Below are positions 1 through 8,800 of a stretch of DNA of 17,995 bases, one piece after another. Origin of the DNA: DATGZH01 sp035297265. GTDB lineage: Bacteria > Actinomycetota > Acidimicrobiia > Acidimicrobiales > RAAP-2. The position numbers and the translations under genes are program-made. Below the pieces are notes generated by a model. The model did not search any database. It was not told the origin of the DNA and saw only the letters and a list, made by a program, of their open reading frames with translations. Position 1 is the stretch's first letter, and each line of letters opens with the position of its first letter. The stretch spans positions 1 through 17,995 of the forward strand of contig DATGZH010000033.1 in assembly GCA_035297265.1 (NCBI GenBank), in the 5' to 3' direction.

Positions 1-689
1 TCCCGGTCGTAGGTGGGAAGGCCCTGGTCCATCGCGGCCAGCGTGCTCACCGTGCCGGCCAGACCGAGGAGACGGCTGCCAGGGCGGAGCGTCGTGAGGG
101 CAGGGAGCTCCCGTTCCGCCCGGGCCAGCTCGGACCTGATGGCCTCTTCGGTCGCCAGCAGCTCGAGCGAGGTCGGTGGGTCGCCCGTCAGGTAGCGCTG
201 CGTCAGCCGCACGCAGCCGAGGGCCAGTGACACCGCCCCGAGCCCGGACACCGAGGCCACGACCAGCTCGGTCGAGCCGCCGCCGATGTCGACGACCACG
301 TCGTCGCCCGGGCCGGGTTCGAGGTCGGCGGTGGCGCCGGCGTAGGCCAGGCGGCCCTCCGCCACCCCGTTCAGGAGCTCGGCCGGCACGCCGACCACAG
401 CGGTCGCCGCGGCGAGGAACTCCTCGCCGTTCACCGCGTCCCGGACGGCGGAGGTGGCCACCAGGCGGGCCCGCCGCACGCCGAGCTCGTCCATGACCTC
501 CCGGTAGGCCGTGAGCACCTCGAGCGTCCGGTCGATCGCCTCGGTTGCCAGCTTGCCCGTCGCGTCGACGCCGTCGCCGAGCCGGGTGATCCGCATCAGA
601 CGGCGGAGCTCACGACCTCGGCCGTCGGCGACGAGCAGGCGCGTCGAGTTCGTACCGCAGTCGAGCGCGGCCACGGGACCGGGAGCCAC
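1..689 (-). CDS. Ppx/GppA family phosphatase (exopolyphosphatase / pppGpp phosphohydrolase), 3' end cut by window edge
   Basis: Partial minus-strand gene; the first 229 residues are visible and the C-terminus lies outside the window. The N-terminus carries the phosphate-1 loop of the ASKHA fold (DCGTNSTRLL, residues 10-19), and the second phosphate loop DIGGGSTEL is at residues 134-142. ATSAVRDA (78-85) and the AGTVSTLAAMD segment (211-221) also fit the family. Members hydrolyse polyphosphate or the 5' phosphate of pppGpp in the cytoplasm; sequence alone does not say which. The GTG start is forced, because an in-frame TGA lies directly before it; GTG at 674 is the only near alternative. There is no clear Shine-Dalgarno. 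It lies 54 nt after the DUF501 gene, the usual actinobacterial neighbour. Confidence 0.9.
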   Translation of the reverse strand, partial: MAPGPVAALDCGTNSTRLLVADGRGRELRRLMRITRLGDGVDATGKLATEAIDRTLEVLTAYREVMDELGVRRARLVATSAVRDAVNGEEFLAAATAVVGVPAELLNGVAEGRLAYAGATADLEPGPGDDVVVDIGGGSTELVVASVSGLGAVSLALGCVRLTQRYLTGDPPTSLELLATEEAIRSELARAERELPALTTLRPGSRLLGLAGTVSTLAAMDQGLPTYDR

Positions 690-743
690 TCACCGCTTCT
701 ACCACAGGGGGGCATTGGCACTGTTCGGCGGCGATGCCGACGC

Positions 744-1283
744 TCAGGAGGCGGCCGTCGGGCCGTCCGAGCCGGCGTCGGGCTGCCGCCCGGCGGCGCG
801 CTCCTGCAGCGGATCGTCGGGGGGGAGGCCCAGGCGACCGGCCGTCCACCGACCCACGGGGTCGTCGCCGCCGACCAGCCACCAGGCGAGATGGGCGTGG
901 AGGCACTTCACACCGCGCCTCGTGCCGCCGACGCCCCCCGACGGCCTCGGTCCCCGGTGGTCCGGGGGCACGAGCGCGTCGCGCCCTTCGGCGTAGCGGC
1001 GGTGGGCGTCGGCGACCTCGGCCGGGTCGACCGCCGCCTCGGCCTCCCGGACCCCGCCCCGGGACTCGAGGCGGCTGACCTCGTCGCGCAGCGCCGGGTC
1101 CACCAACCAGTAGCGCGTGGGCATGGGTGTGCCGTCGAAGAGCAGCGGGGCGTTGGCGATGACGACCGGCGCCCCGTCACGGCGGCGGAGCACCACCTCG
1201 TAGCGGCCGGCCGGCCGCCGGCCCAGCAGGGTGGCGACCACCCGCTCGTCGTCCCCGCTCCGCTGGGTGTCGCTCTCCTTCAA
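744..1283 (-). CDS. DUF501 domain protein
   Basis: 179 residues if translation begins at the TTG that overlaps the stop codon of the upstream FtsB-like gene (TTGA overlap, typical of translational coupling). The open frame continues far upstream, but only as a shadow of the FtsB-like gene. The protein matches what I know of DUF501: an N-terminal VVATLLGR segment (15-22), the central GTPMPTRYWLVDP motif (51-63) and the GVKCLHAHLAWWL signature (124-136) with a conserved Cys and two His. Function is unknown; the family sits between divIC/ftsB and ppx in many actinobacteria. The C-terminal ~25 residues look disordered. The Cys/His cluster could bind a metal, but that is only a guess. Confidence 0.85.
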   Translation of the reverse strand: MKESDTQRSGDDERVVATLLGRRPAGRYEVVLRRRDGAPVVIANAPLLFDGTPMPTRYWLVDPALRDEVSRLESRGGVREAEAAVDPAEVADAHRRYAEGRDALVPPDHRGPRPSGGVGGTRRGVKCLHAHLAWWLVGGDDPVGRWTAGRLGLPPDDPLQERAAGRQPDAGSDGPTAAS

Positions 1284-1960
1284 CGCCAGAATTCGAGCGA
1301 TTGGATGATCCGGCCGATGAGGCCGGGGCTCTTCGGGCCCGACCTCGACCCGCTGCCATGGTCGGCGGCCGTCTTGCCCGTCGCCGCCGAGGGGGGCGTC
1401 GTGGTCGTGGCGGCTGCGCCCGACGAGGGCGGCAGCTCGGCCGTGGCCGACGGCGCCACCGGAGGCTGGAGCCCGGGATCGCCGGGGTAGCGGCCGGCGG
1501 CGGCCCCGCTCGAGCCGCTCGGCGGGAGGACCTGGTAGGCCTGCTGGCCCGGGCTCACGAGCTGGTACTGCTGGCGGGCCAGGCGCTCGATCTCGGTCGA
1601 CTGGTTGAGCCGGTGCTGCTCGGCCGCGAGGGCCCGGTTCTGCGACTGGAGCTGCTGGAGCTCGGTCGAGGCACCGGCGAGCGCCTGCTGCTGACGGACG
1701 AGCGCCGAGGCGGGGAACCACGCGGCGAGCACGAGACCGGCGAGCACGACCGAGACGGCCAGGAAGACCCGGTGCCGGCGGACCTTGGCCGCCCGACGGC
1801 GTTCGGCCCGGGTCGGGGGACGGCGGGACGCCTTCGGCCGGGCGGCGGCGCCCTTCCCGGCCCGCTGCTTGGTCGCGGCGCGACCCGACCTGCGGTGCGC
1901 GCCCTTGGCGCCGCGGTTGGTCGTCCGCTGACCGGCGGCGGGTCGACTAGCCACGACCAC
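1280..1960 (-). CDS. Septum formation initiator, DivIC/FtsB-like membrane protein
   Basis: 226 residues. A long basic Arg/Lys/Ala-rich cytoplasmic tail (1-64) is followed by one transmembrane helix (about 65-86, from VFLAVSVVLAG) and a Gln/Leu-rich coiled coil (about 87-122). Next is the conserved post-coil segment STEIERLARQQYQLVSPGQ (121-139), whose ARxxYxLVxPGE-like pattern marks DivIC/FtsB proteins. The remaining ~80 residues are a low-complexity Ala/Gly/Ser/Thr/Pro stalk ending in an Arg/Trp-containing tail. The likely role is scaffolding the FtsB-FtsL-FtsQ complex that activates septal peptidoglycan synthesis. The GTG start overlaps the end of eno by 14 nt, so translation is probably coupled. 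Gene order eno-divIC-DUF501-ppx is classic for actinobacteria. Confidence 0.88.
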   Translation of the reverse strand: MVVASRPAAGQRTTNRGAKGAHRRSGRAATKQRAGKGAAARPKASRRPPTRAERRRAAKVRRHRVFLAVSVVLAGLVLAAWFPASALVRQQQALAGASTELQQLQSQNRALAAEQHRLNQSTEIERLARQQYQLVSPGQQAYQVLPPSGSSGAAAGRYPGDPGLQPPVAPSATAELPPSSGAAATTTTPPSAATGKTAADHGSGSRSGPKSPGLIGRIIQSLEFWR

Positions 1961-3239
1961 CGGACCCCGCAGCGAGGGCCGCCCTCCCGAGGAACTCTGC
2001 CGACGGCCCGAGGTCCTCTTCGATCCGGAGGAGCTGGTTGTACTTGGCCACCCGGTCGGAGCGGGCCGGGGCGCCGGCCTTGATCTGCCCGGCGTTCGTG
2101 GCCACGGCCAGGTCGGCGATGCTCGCGTCCTCGGTCTCGCCCGAACGGTGGGAGACGACGGGGCGATAGGCCGCCCGGTCGGTGAGGGCGATGGCCTCCA
2201 GGGTCTCGGTCAGGGTGCCGATCTGGTTGATCTTGATGAGGACGGCGTTGGCCACGTCGGCCTCGATACCCCGCTCGATGAGCTCCACGTTGGTCACGAA
2301 GATGTCGTCGCCGACGAGCTGGACCCGGTCGCCGAGCGCCCGGGTGAGGGCGGCCCAGCCGTCCCAGTCGTCCTCGGCCATCCCGTCTTCGATCGAGACG
2401 ATCGGGTAGCGGCTGGCGAGGTCCGCCCAGTAGTCACAGAGCTCGGCCGAGGTGAGCGTGCGGCCTTCGCCTTCGAGCACGTACGCGCCGTCGCGCCACA
2501 GCTCGCTCGTCGCCGGGTCGAGGGCGATGGCCACCTCGTCGCCGGGGACCCGTCCGGCCCGCTCGATCGCCTGCATGAGGACGGCCACCGCTTCCTCGTT
2601 GGTCGCGAGGTCCGGTGCGAAGCCACCCTCGTCGCCGACCGCCGTCGAGAGGTGCCGGTCGGCGAGGACCGCGGCCAGGGCGTGGTAGGTCTCGGCGCCC
2701 CACCGGAGGGCCTCGCTGAACGAGGCGGCCCCGACCGGCATCAACATGTACTCCTGGAAGTCGATCGAATTGCGGGCGTGGACCCCGCCGTTCACGACGT
2801 TCAGCATCGGCACCGGCAGCACGTGGGCGTTGGCCCCCCCGAGTGAACGGTAGAAGGGGAGCTCGAGCTCGTCGGCCAGGGCCTTGGCCACCGCCAACGA
2901 GGTGGCGACCGTGGCGTTGGCCCCGAGCCGGCCCTTGTCCGGCGTGCCGTCGAGGTCGACGAGCGCGAAGTCGACGCCCCGCTGATCGAGGGCGTCGAGC
3001 CCACACAGGGCGTCGGCGATCTCCCCGTTGACCGCGCCGACCGCCCCCAACACCCCTTTGCCGCCGTAGCGCTCACCGCCGTCGCGTCGCTCCAGCGCCT
3101 CTCGCTTGCCGGTGGAGGCACCCGAAGGGGCGATGGCCCGGCCCCGGGCCCCCGAGTCGAGGAGCACCTCCACCTCGACGGTGGGGTTGCCTCGTGAGTC
3201 GAGCAGCTCTCGGCCGACAACCTCTTCGATCGTGCTCAC
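1947..3239 (-). CDS. eno: Enolase (phosphopyruvate hydratase)
   Basis: 430 residues, the usual bacterial length (E. coli has 432). It converts 2-phosphoglycerate to phosphoenolpyruvate in glycolysis and is also an RNA degradosome partner in some bacteria. Visible hallmarks are RELLDSRGNPTVEVEV (10-25), the mobile loop SGASTG (39-44), GDEGGFAP, the metal-binding GDDIFVTN, the catalytic-lysine segment LIKINQIGTLTET (334-346) and SHRSGETED (363-371). I chose GTG at 3239 because GGGGGAG lies 8 nt upstream and the protein then begins with STIEEVVGRE as expected. An upstream in-frame TTG at 3284 would add 15 unconserved residues. It follows mazG by 47 nt and overlaps the FtsB-like gene. Confidence 0.97.
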   Translation of the reverse strand: MSTIEEVVGRELLDSRGNPTVEVEVLLDSGARGRAIAPSGASTGKREALERRDGGERYGGKGVLGAVGAVNGEIADALCGLDALDQRGVDFALVDLDGTPDKGRLGANATVATSLAVAKALADELELPFYRSLGGANAHVLPVPMLNVVNGGVHARNSIDFQEYMLMPVGAASFSEALRWGAETYHALAAVLADRHLSTAVGDEGGFAPDLATNEEAVAVLMQAIERAGRVPGDEVAIALDPATSELWRDGAYVLEGEGRTLTSAELCDYWADLASRYPIVSIEDGMAEDDWDGWAALTRALGDRVQLVGDDIFVTNVELIERGIEADVANAVLIKINQIGTLTETLEAIALTDRAAYRPVVSHRSGETEDASIADLAVATNAGQIKAGAPARSDRVAKYNQLLRIEEDLGPSAEFLGRAALAAGSGGRG

Positions 3240-3247
3240 GAACGCGT

Positions 3248-3254
3248 CTCCCCC
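3248..3254 (-). promoter_or_regulatory. Shine-Dalgarno of eno
   Basis: GGGGGAG on the minus strand, ending 8 nt before the GTG at 3239. It decides between this start and the in-frame TTG at 3284, which has no such sequence. Confidence 0.6.
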
Positions 3255-3283
3255 GGCCCTCCCCTGGCGAGGACCGTGACGCA

Positions 3284-3289
3284 ACGCTA
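3284..3289 (-). promoter_or_regulatory. Possible -10 element for eno (TAGCGT)
   Basis: TAGCGT on the minus strand overlaps the TAG stop of mazG. It is the same hexamer found before mfd and prs. Here no start codon follows at 7 nt, so initiation would give a short leader of about 35-40 nt that includes the eno ribosome binding site. This would let eno be expressed apart from mazG. No -35 match is visible, and the coincidence with a stop codon weakens the call. Confidence 0.3.
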
Positions 3290-4717
3290 CTCGCCGGACC
3301 CCACCTCACCGGGGGAATCCCCCGCGGCTGGACGGTCAGACTGCTCGTCGGCAGTGGCGCGTTCGTCGGCTACGACCTCGTCGCGAAAGCGCATCGCCGC
3401 GGCCCGCAACGCCTCCTCGGCGTCCACGCCCCGCCGGCGGGCCACGTCGACGACGGTGAAGAGGAGCCAACCGAACCATTCGTCGGCCGCATCGTCGGGG
3501 GCGCTGAACAGCTCGTCCCACGACCCAGGACGGTCGTTGCCACCGGGCAAGCCGATCCCGGCCGCCGCCGCCCGGCTCTGCAGCTTCGAGGCCAGCATGA
3601 GTGCCGGGAGTGCGGTCGGCACGCCGTCCGTCACGCTGGTACGGCCCTTCTCGACCGCCTTCAGCTGCTCCCAGTTGGCCATGACCGCCGCGGCGTCGGC
3701 CGCCTCGACCTCGCCGAAGACGTGCGGGTGCCGGGCGACGAGCTTGTCGTGGAGTCCCCGGGCCACGTCGGCCATCGTGAACCAGCCCTCCTCCGAGGCC
3801 AGGCGGGCGTGGAAGAAGACCTGGTACAAGAGATCGCCAAGCTCCTCCTCCAGGTGGGTGGCCGCCGCTTCGCCACCGCTCTCGAGCCCGTCGATGGCGT
3901 CGAGCACCTCATAGGTCTCCTCGACGAGATGCCGCCGCAACGAGGCGTGCGTCTGCTCGCGGTCCCAGGGGCACTCCGTCCGCAGCGTCCGCACGAGCTC
4001 GTCGAGCGCCACGAGCTCGTGGGCCACCGGTGCCGCCAGCCGGGGCACGAAGAGCGACGTGAGGTGGTCGGCCTCGAGCGCCCGGTCGAGGTCCTCCCAG
4101 GGCACCTCGACCACCCGCTCGTCGGGGAGCCCGAGGTGGAACAGGATCGTGGCCGTCGATCCTTCGTCGCTCTCGACGGCGAGCTTGACCGCGGAGAGGA
4201 CCTCGTTGGACCAGCACTGGGCCACGAGCAGGGGGCCGGTCTCCCCGGCCGCCTCCTCGGCGAAACGGGTGCCGTCGACGAGGCGGACCCCGGCGGCCAC
4301 AGGGTCGAGGCCGAGGCGGTCCCAGGCGAGGTCGAGGAAGGAGAGCGCCGGCACCACCTCGATCGCCACGCGCCCGTCGGAGCGGAGGAGCTCCACCGTG
4401 CGCTCGGCCACGAGCGGCGAGCCGGGCACGGCGTAGACGACGCTCTCTCCGGCCGGGGCGCGGCGCGCCACCTCGGCCACGAGGTCGTCCACGATGCGGC
4501 GGTAGACCTCCTCGAACGTGGGTGCCTCGTCGTAGTGCCGGTCGAAGGTGACGAGATCGGGCCGCAGCGCGGCGACCTCCGCCGCGCTCGGGTGCTCCCG
4601 GGTGCGGAGGAACACCGCGTCGGCCCGCACCAGCGACTGGCGAGCGGGATCACCGAGGAGGTCGGGCCCCGACGGCCCGAGGCCGACGACGGTCAGCGTC
4701 GGCCGCGGCGAATCCAT
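3287..4717 (-). CDS. mazG: MazG nucleoside triphosphate pyrophosphohydrolase with N-terminal tetrapyrrole-methylase-like domain (YabN type)
   Basis: 476 residues in two parts. Residues 1 to about 225 look like the SAM-dependent tetrapyrrole (corrin/porphyrin) methylase fold, with VGLGPSGPDLL (11-21) as its glycine-rich start and YAVPGSPLVAE (95-105). From about 236 a MazG region follows: CPWDREQTHASLRRH (249-263), then the Mg-binding pairs EETYE (266-270) and EEELGD (290-295). This domain should hydrolyse non-canonical or damaged NTPs to NMP and pyrophosphate. The second MazG repeat (about 370-450) keeps LPALMLASKLQSRAA and a helix ending in AAAMRFRDEV, but the acidic EELGD motif is replaced by DEWFGW (412-417). 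It lies 13 nt after the SurA-like gene, between mfd and eno as in other actinobacteria. Confidence 0.93.
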   Translation of the reverse strand: MDSPRPTLTVVGLGPSGPDLLGDPARQSLVRADAVFLRTREHPSAAEVAALRPDLVTFDRHYDEAPTFEEVYRRIVDDLVAEVARRAPAGESVVYAVPGSPLVAERTVELLRSDGRVAIEVVPALSFLDLAWDRLGLDPVAAGVRLVDGTRFAEEAAGETGPLLVAQCWSNEVLSAVKLAVESDEGSTATILFHLGLPDERVVEVPWEDLDRALEADHLTSLFVPRLAAPVAHELVALDELVRTLRTECPWDREQTHASLRRHLVEETYEVLDAIDGLESGGEAAATHLEEELGDLLYQVFFHARLASEEGWFTMADVARGLHDKLVARHPHVFGEVEAADAAAVMANWEQLKAVEKGRTSVTDGVPTALPALMLASKLQSRAAAAGIGLPGGNDRPGSWDELFSAPDDAADEWFGWLLFTVVDVARRRGVDAEEALRAAAMRFRDEVVADERATADEQSDRPAAGDSPGEVGSGE

Positions 4718-4730
4718 CGGTGTCAGGAAG

Positions 4731-5822
4731 TCAGCCGCCCGGCGGGGTGTTCGGAGGGTAGGCCTCGTTGGCCGCCGGGTTGAGGACCGACGAGGCGGGA
4801 GGAGTGAGCGGTTCGACGATGCCGATCGTGGCCGAGGCCGGTGTCCACCTGCCGTACTGGGGGTTCACGGCGACCTCGGCCCGATGGGTGGCCGCCAGGA
4901 TGGCCGCCTCGGCCCCCGGCTGGCCGTGCTGCAGGAGGAGGCCCCGCACAACGTTCGCCGCGGCGGGGAGCGAAGCCGGCGTGCGCTGGTTCACCTGGAC
5001 GACGAGGTACTGACCCGAGCTCGGGTAGTTGATGACCCCCGAGATCTCGCCGACCGGCACGTCGGCCACGTCGGCGATCACCTGGGAGGCGGCGGCGTTC
5101 GAGCACCCCTGCTGGGCGTTGCCCGCCTGGGCGGCCAGGGTGCCGAAGTCGGTGCCGCTGTGCACCTGGTCCACGATCTGCTGGGCCGCGGCCTGGGTGC
5201 TCGACGGGATGAGGGTCACGCAGGTGGTGGCCAAGGCCTTGCGGTGGGCATCGAAGTAGCGCTGGATATCGGCCGTCGTCACGCCGCTGCCTGGCTCCGA
5301 GGAGGCGATGGCCTCCGAGGCCGCCTGCACATGGACGATATCGTCGACGAAGGAGGGCGGCAACGAGGCGTAGATGGAGTCGGCCGTCACCCCCTGACAG
5401 GCGAACTGGCTGCCCGTCACGGCGCTGAGCGTCGAGTTGATGGCCGAGGTGAGGTCGGTCTTGGCATTGGCCGTGTCGGCTGTGGTGATCACGGTGTTGC
5501 GCTCAGCGGCCAGCTGGAACACGACCTGCTCGGTGATGCTCTGGTCCAACGTGTGGATGACGAAGGGCATCGAGTAGGCACCGGTGTTGCCACCGGCACC
5601 GTGGATCGGCGGGAGCGTCGACTGGCCGTTCGAGAGCACGGCTTGATTGGCGTTGAGGTAGCACTGGTAGTCCGGGCTGTTGGCGATGGCCGAGAGGTCG
5701 GCGTTGAGCGTCGCCTGGGTGATGCTTGTGCCGTTCACGACGGCCGCATTCGCCGGGACCTGGATGGCCATGAGCGTGACGACGACGGCCGCCACGAGAA
5801 GGATGGGGAGGAGGCGTCGCAC
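4731..5822 (-). CDS. Secreted SurA/parvulin-like protein (peptidyl-prolyl isomerase-type chaperone, active site not conserved)
   Basis: 363 residues with a clear signal peptide: MRR, a hydrophobic core (about 4-21), and a likely signal peptidase I cut after ANA (residue 26). No lipobox cysteine is present. The mature start AVVNGTSIT-(10)-L resembles the SurA N-domain opening, followed by helical stretches (90-175). A parvulin-like segment lies at about 198-282, with G-x-D-F-x-x-L-A at 223-230 and LVVQVNQR at 273-280. The ARHIL motif that supplies a catalytic His in active parvulins is here TTCVTLIP, so isomerase activity is doubtful. Four Cys (54, 142, 201, 240) could form disulfides outside the cell. 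It begins with GTG 12 nt after mfd, next to mazG, the position of SurA-like or LpqU proteins in other actinobacteria. Confidence 0.75.
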   Translation of the reverse strand: MRRLLPILLVAAVVVTLMAIQVPANAAVVNGTSITQATLNADLSAIANSPDYQCYLNANQAVLSNGQSTLPPIHGAGGNTGAYSMPFVIHTLDQSITEQVVFQLAAERNTVITTADTANAKTDLTSAINSTLSAVTGSQFACQGVTADSIYASLPPSFVDDIVHVQAASEAIASSEPGSGVTTADIQRYFDAHRKALATTCVTLIPSSTQAAAQQIVDQVHSGTDFGTLAAQAGNAQQGCSNAAASQVIADVADVPVGEISGVINYPSSGQYLVVQVNQRTPASLPAAANVVRGLLLQHGQPGAEAAILAATHRAEVAVNPQYGRWTPASATIGIVEPLTPPASSVLNPAANEAYPPNTPPGG

Positions 5823-5823
5823 G

Positions 5824-5845
5824 CGGCCGGCACTTTATCCGGCCG
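5824..5845. repeat. Hairpin over the mfd stop / SurA-like start junction
   Basis: CGGCCGG (5824-5830) and CCGGCCG (5839-5845) are perfect 7-bp inverted arms around the loop CACTTTAT. On the minus strand the loop contains the TAA stop of mfd and also a TAAAGT that resembles a -10 element. One arm lies just before the GTG start of the SurA-like gene, so in mRNA it would cover the initiation region. It may tune translation of the second gene. Chance occurrence is possible in such GC-rich DNA. Confidence 0.4.
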
Positions 5846-8800
5846 GCCCTGCGGCACCCGCATCGCCGCCGACCGTCACCGACCTCTCCGTCGGCCCGTC
5901 ACGCCGCGGGGGCAGGAGGGCGAGGAGCAGCTCCCGCAGGTCCGCCGCCGGACGGCCGCCCGGTTCCAGGGGGACGACGAGCTGGTGCAGCTCCTCCTTG
6001 TAAGTCGCATCGGGCGAGAGCCGGCGCAGCCGCACCTGGGCGCTCGACGGCAGGGTGACGGGGGACAGGCGGGCGGTGGCTCGTCGTGACCCGCCCACCC
6101 GGGTCGCCAGCACCGCCACGTCGGTGATGCCGAGGCGCAGGCACTCCACCCGGAGGTGGGCCAAGGCGAGCAGGCCGACCGCGGCCGGTGGCGGCGGCCC
6201 GAAGCGGTCGACCCACTCCTCCCCCACGTCGTCGACTTCCTCAGGTGTCGTCGTGCCGGCCAACCGGCGGTAGGCCTCGAGGCGGGCGTCCTCGGCGCTC
6301 ACGTAGTCCGCCGGCAGGTGCGCGTCGCCGGGGACGTCCAGGGAGACAGACGGGGGCGTCGGCCGCGGCTCGCCCCGGGCCTCGGCCACGGCCTCGGCCA
6401 CCAGCTGGACGTAGAGGTCGTAGCCCACCGCGGCGATGTGGCCCGACTGGTCCGTACCGAGCAGGTTGCCGGCCCCCCGGATCTCGAGGTCGCGCATGGC
6501 GATCTTGAAGCCCGAGCCCAGCTCGGTGTGCTCCCCCACCGTCTTCAGGCGCTCGTAGGCCTGCTCGGTGAGCACCCGGTCGACCGGGTGGAAGAGGTAG
6601 GCGTAGGCCCGTTGGTTGCTCCGCCCGACCCGCCCGCGGATCTGGTGCAGCTGGCCCAGCCCGAGCAGGTCGGCCCGGTCCACCACCAGGGTGTTGACCG
6701 ACGGCATGTCGATGCCCGACTCGATGATCGTCGTGCAGACCAAGACGTCGTAGTCCCGCCCCCAGAAGTCCATCACCACCTGCTCGAGGCTGCCCTCGTC
6801 CATCTGCCCGTGGGCCACCGCCACCCGGGCCTCGGGGACGAGGTCGCGGACCTTGCGGGCGAGGTCGTCGATGCTGGCCACCCGGTTGTGGACGTAGAAG
6901 ACCTGCCCCTCCCGGAGGAGTTCGCGTCGGATGGCCTCGGAGACCGCCTGGTCGTCGGTCTCGCCTACGTAGGTGAGGATCGGCCGGCGGTCGGCGGGCG
7001 GCGTGTTGATGAGCGAGAGATCGCGAATCCCGGTGAGCGCCATCTCGAGGGTGCGCGGGATCGGGCTCGCGGTGAGCGTGAGGACGTCGACCCCCTCCGA
7101 GATGCGCTTCACCGCTTCTTTGTGGCTCACGCCGAAGCGCTGCTCCTCGTCGACGATGAGGAGCCCCAGCCGTTTGAAGACGACGTCAGAGCCGAGCAGG
7201 CGGTGGGTGCCGACGACGACGTCGACCGAACCGTCGGCCAGCCCGTCGACCACCTTCTTCGCCTGAGCCACGGTGAGGAACCGGCTCAGGAGCTCCACGC
7301 GCACCGGGAAACCGGCGAAGCGTTCCGAGAACGTCTGGTGGTGCTGGCTGGCGAGGAGGGTCGTCGGCACGAGGACGGCCGCCTGGGTCCCGTCGTGGAC
7401 GGCCTTGAAGACCGCCCGCAGCGCCACCTCGGTCTTGCCGAAACCCACGTCGCCGCAGACGAGGCGGTCCATCGGCCGGCCGAGCTCCATGTCCGCCTTC
7501 ACCTCGGCGATGGCCCGCAGCTGGTCCGCCGTTTCGCTGTAGGCGAAGCCCGACTCGAACTCGAGCTGCCACGGCGTGTCGGGTGGGAAGGCGTGCCCGG
7601 GCACGGACAGCCGTCGGCGGTAGAGGTCGACGAGCTCGGCGGCGATCTCGCTCGCCGCCGCCCGGGCCCGGGCCCGGGCCCGCTGCCATTCGGCGCCGCC
7701 CATGCGAGACAGCGTCGGGGACTCGCCGCCGCTGTAGGGGGTGACCGCGGCGATCTGGTCGACCGGGAGGTACAGGCGGTCGTTGCCCCGATACTCGAGG
7801 ACGAGGTAGTCCCTCGTCGTGCCGGCCACGGTGCGGCTCGTCATGCCGCCGTAGCGGGCCACCCCGTGCTGGCGGTGGACGACGTAGCTCCCCGCGGCGA
7901 GATCGTCGAAGAACCCGTCGGTCGGCCGGGCCCGGGGCCGGGCGGTGCGGTGCGGGGTGCGCCGGCCGGTCACGTCCGACTCGGCGAGGACGGCCAGGTG
8001 GAGGTCGGGGAGGATGAAGCCGGCGGTGAGCGGGGCCACCACCACCCTCGCCCCGGGCGTGGCCGGAGCGGCGGACAGGACCGGCGCCACGACGCCCTCG
8101 TCGGCGAGCACGCCGGCCAGGCGGGCCGCGCCGGCCTCCGTCCCGGCGCAGAGCGTGACCGAGTACCCCTCCCCCGTCAGCTCCACCACCTGCCGGGCGA
8201 GGCGGGCGGCGTCACCGGCCACCGGCTGGAGGCCCCCGACCCGCACCGACGGGGCGTCGGGCCCCTCGGGCGTGGGCGTGAGGGAGAGCACGGCGGCGGG
8301 GCACTCGGCCAGCAATCGGGCGAACGGCTGGTAGAGGCGGGGGATCCGCGCCTCGAGCTCGACCGGGTCGTCGCCCGCCAGGCCCCAGGTGGTGGCGAGC
8401 GCCTCGGCCAGCGCCCCCTCCTCGTCGTGCAGCTCGGCCGCCCGGTCCCGGACCCGCCGGGGCTCGACGACGACCACGAGGGCCGCCTCGGCCAGCTCGT
8501 CCGTCACGAGCGACACGTCGTCGTCGAGCCAGGGCAGCCACGACTCCATGCCGTCGAACACGTGACCCTCGGCCAGCCGCTCCCACGTGGCCGCGGCCCA
8601 CGGCTCTCGCTCGGCCAGCTCGGCGGCCCGGCGGCGGACCGCGTCGGTCGGGACGAGCTCGCGGCAGCCGAAGAGCACCGCCTCGTCGAGGTCAGCCACC
8701 GAGCGCTGGTCGCTCACGTCGAAGACGGTGAGCCGGTCCACCTCGTCGCCGAAGAGGTCGATCCGCACCGGGGCGTCGGCCGTCGACGGGAACACGTCGA

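Noticed and set aside
1284..1721. Long N-terminal extension of the DUF501 frame
   Set aside because: The sequence is Arg/Pro/Ala-rich and overlaps the FtsB-like gene in another frame; the DUF501 similarity begins only after the TTG at 1283.
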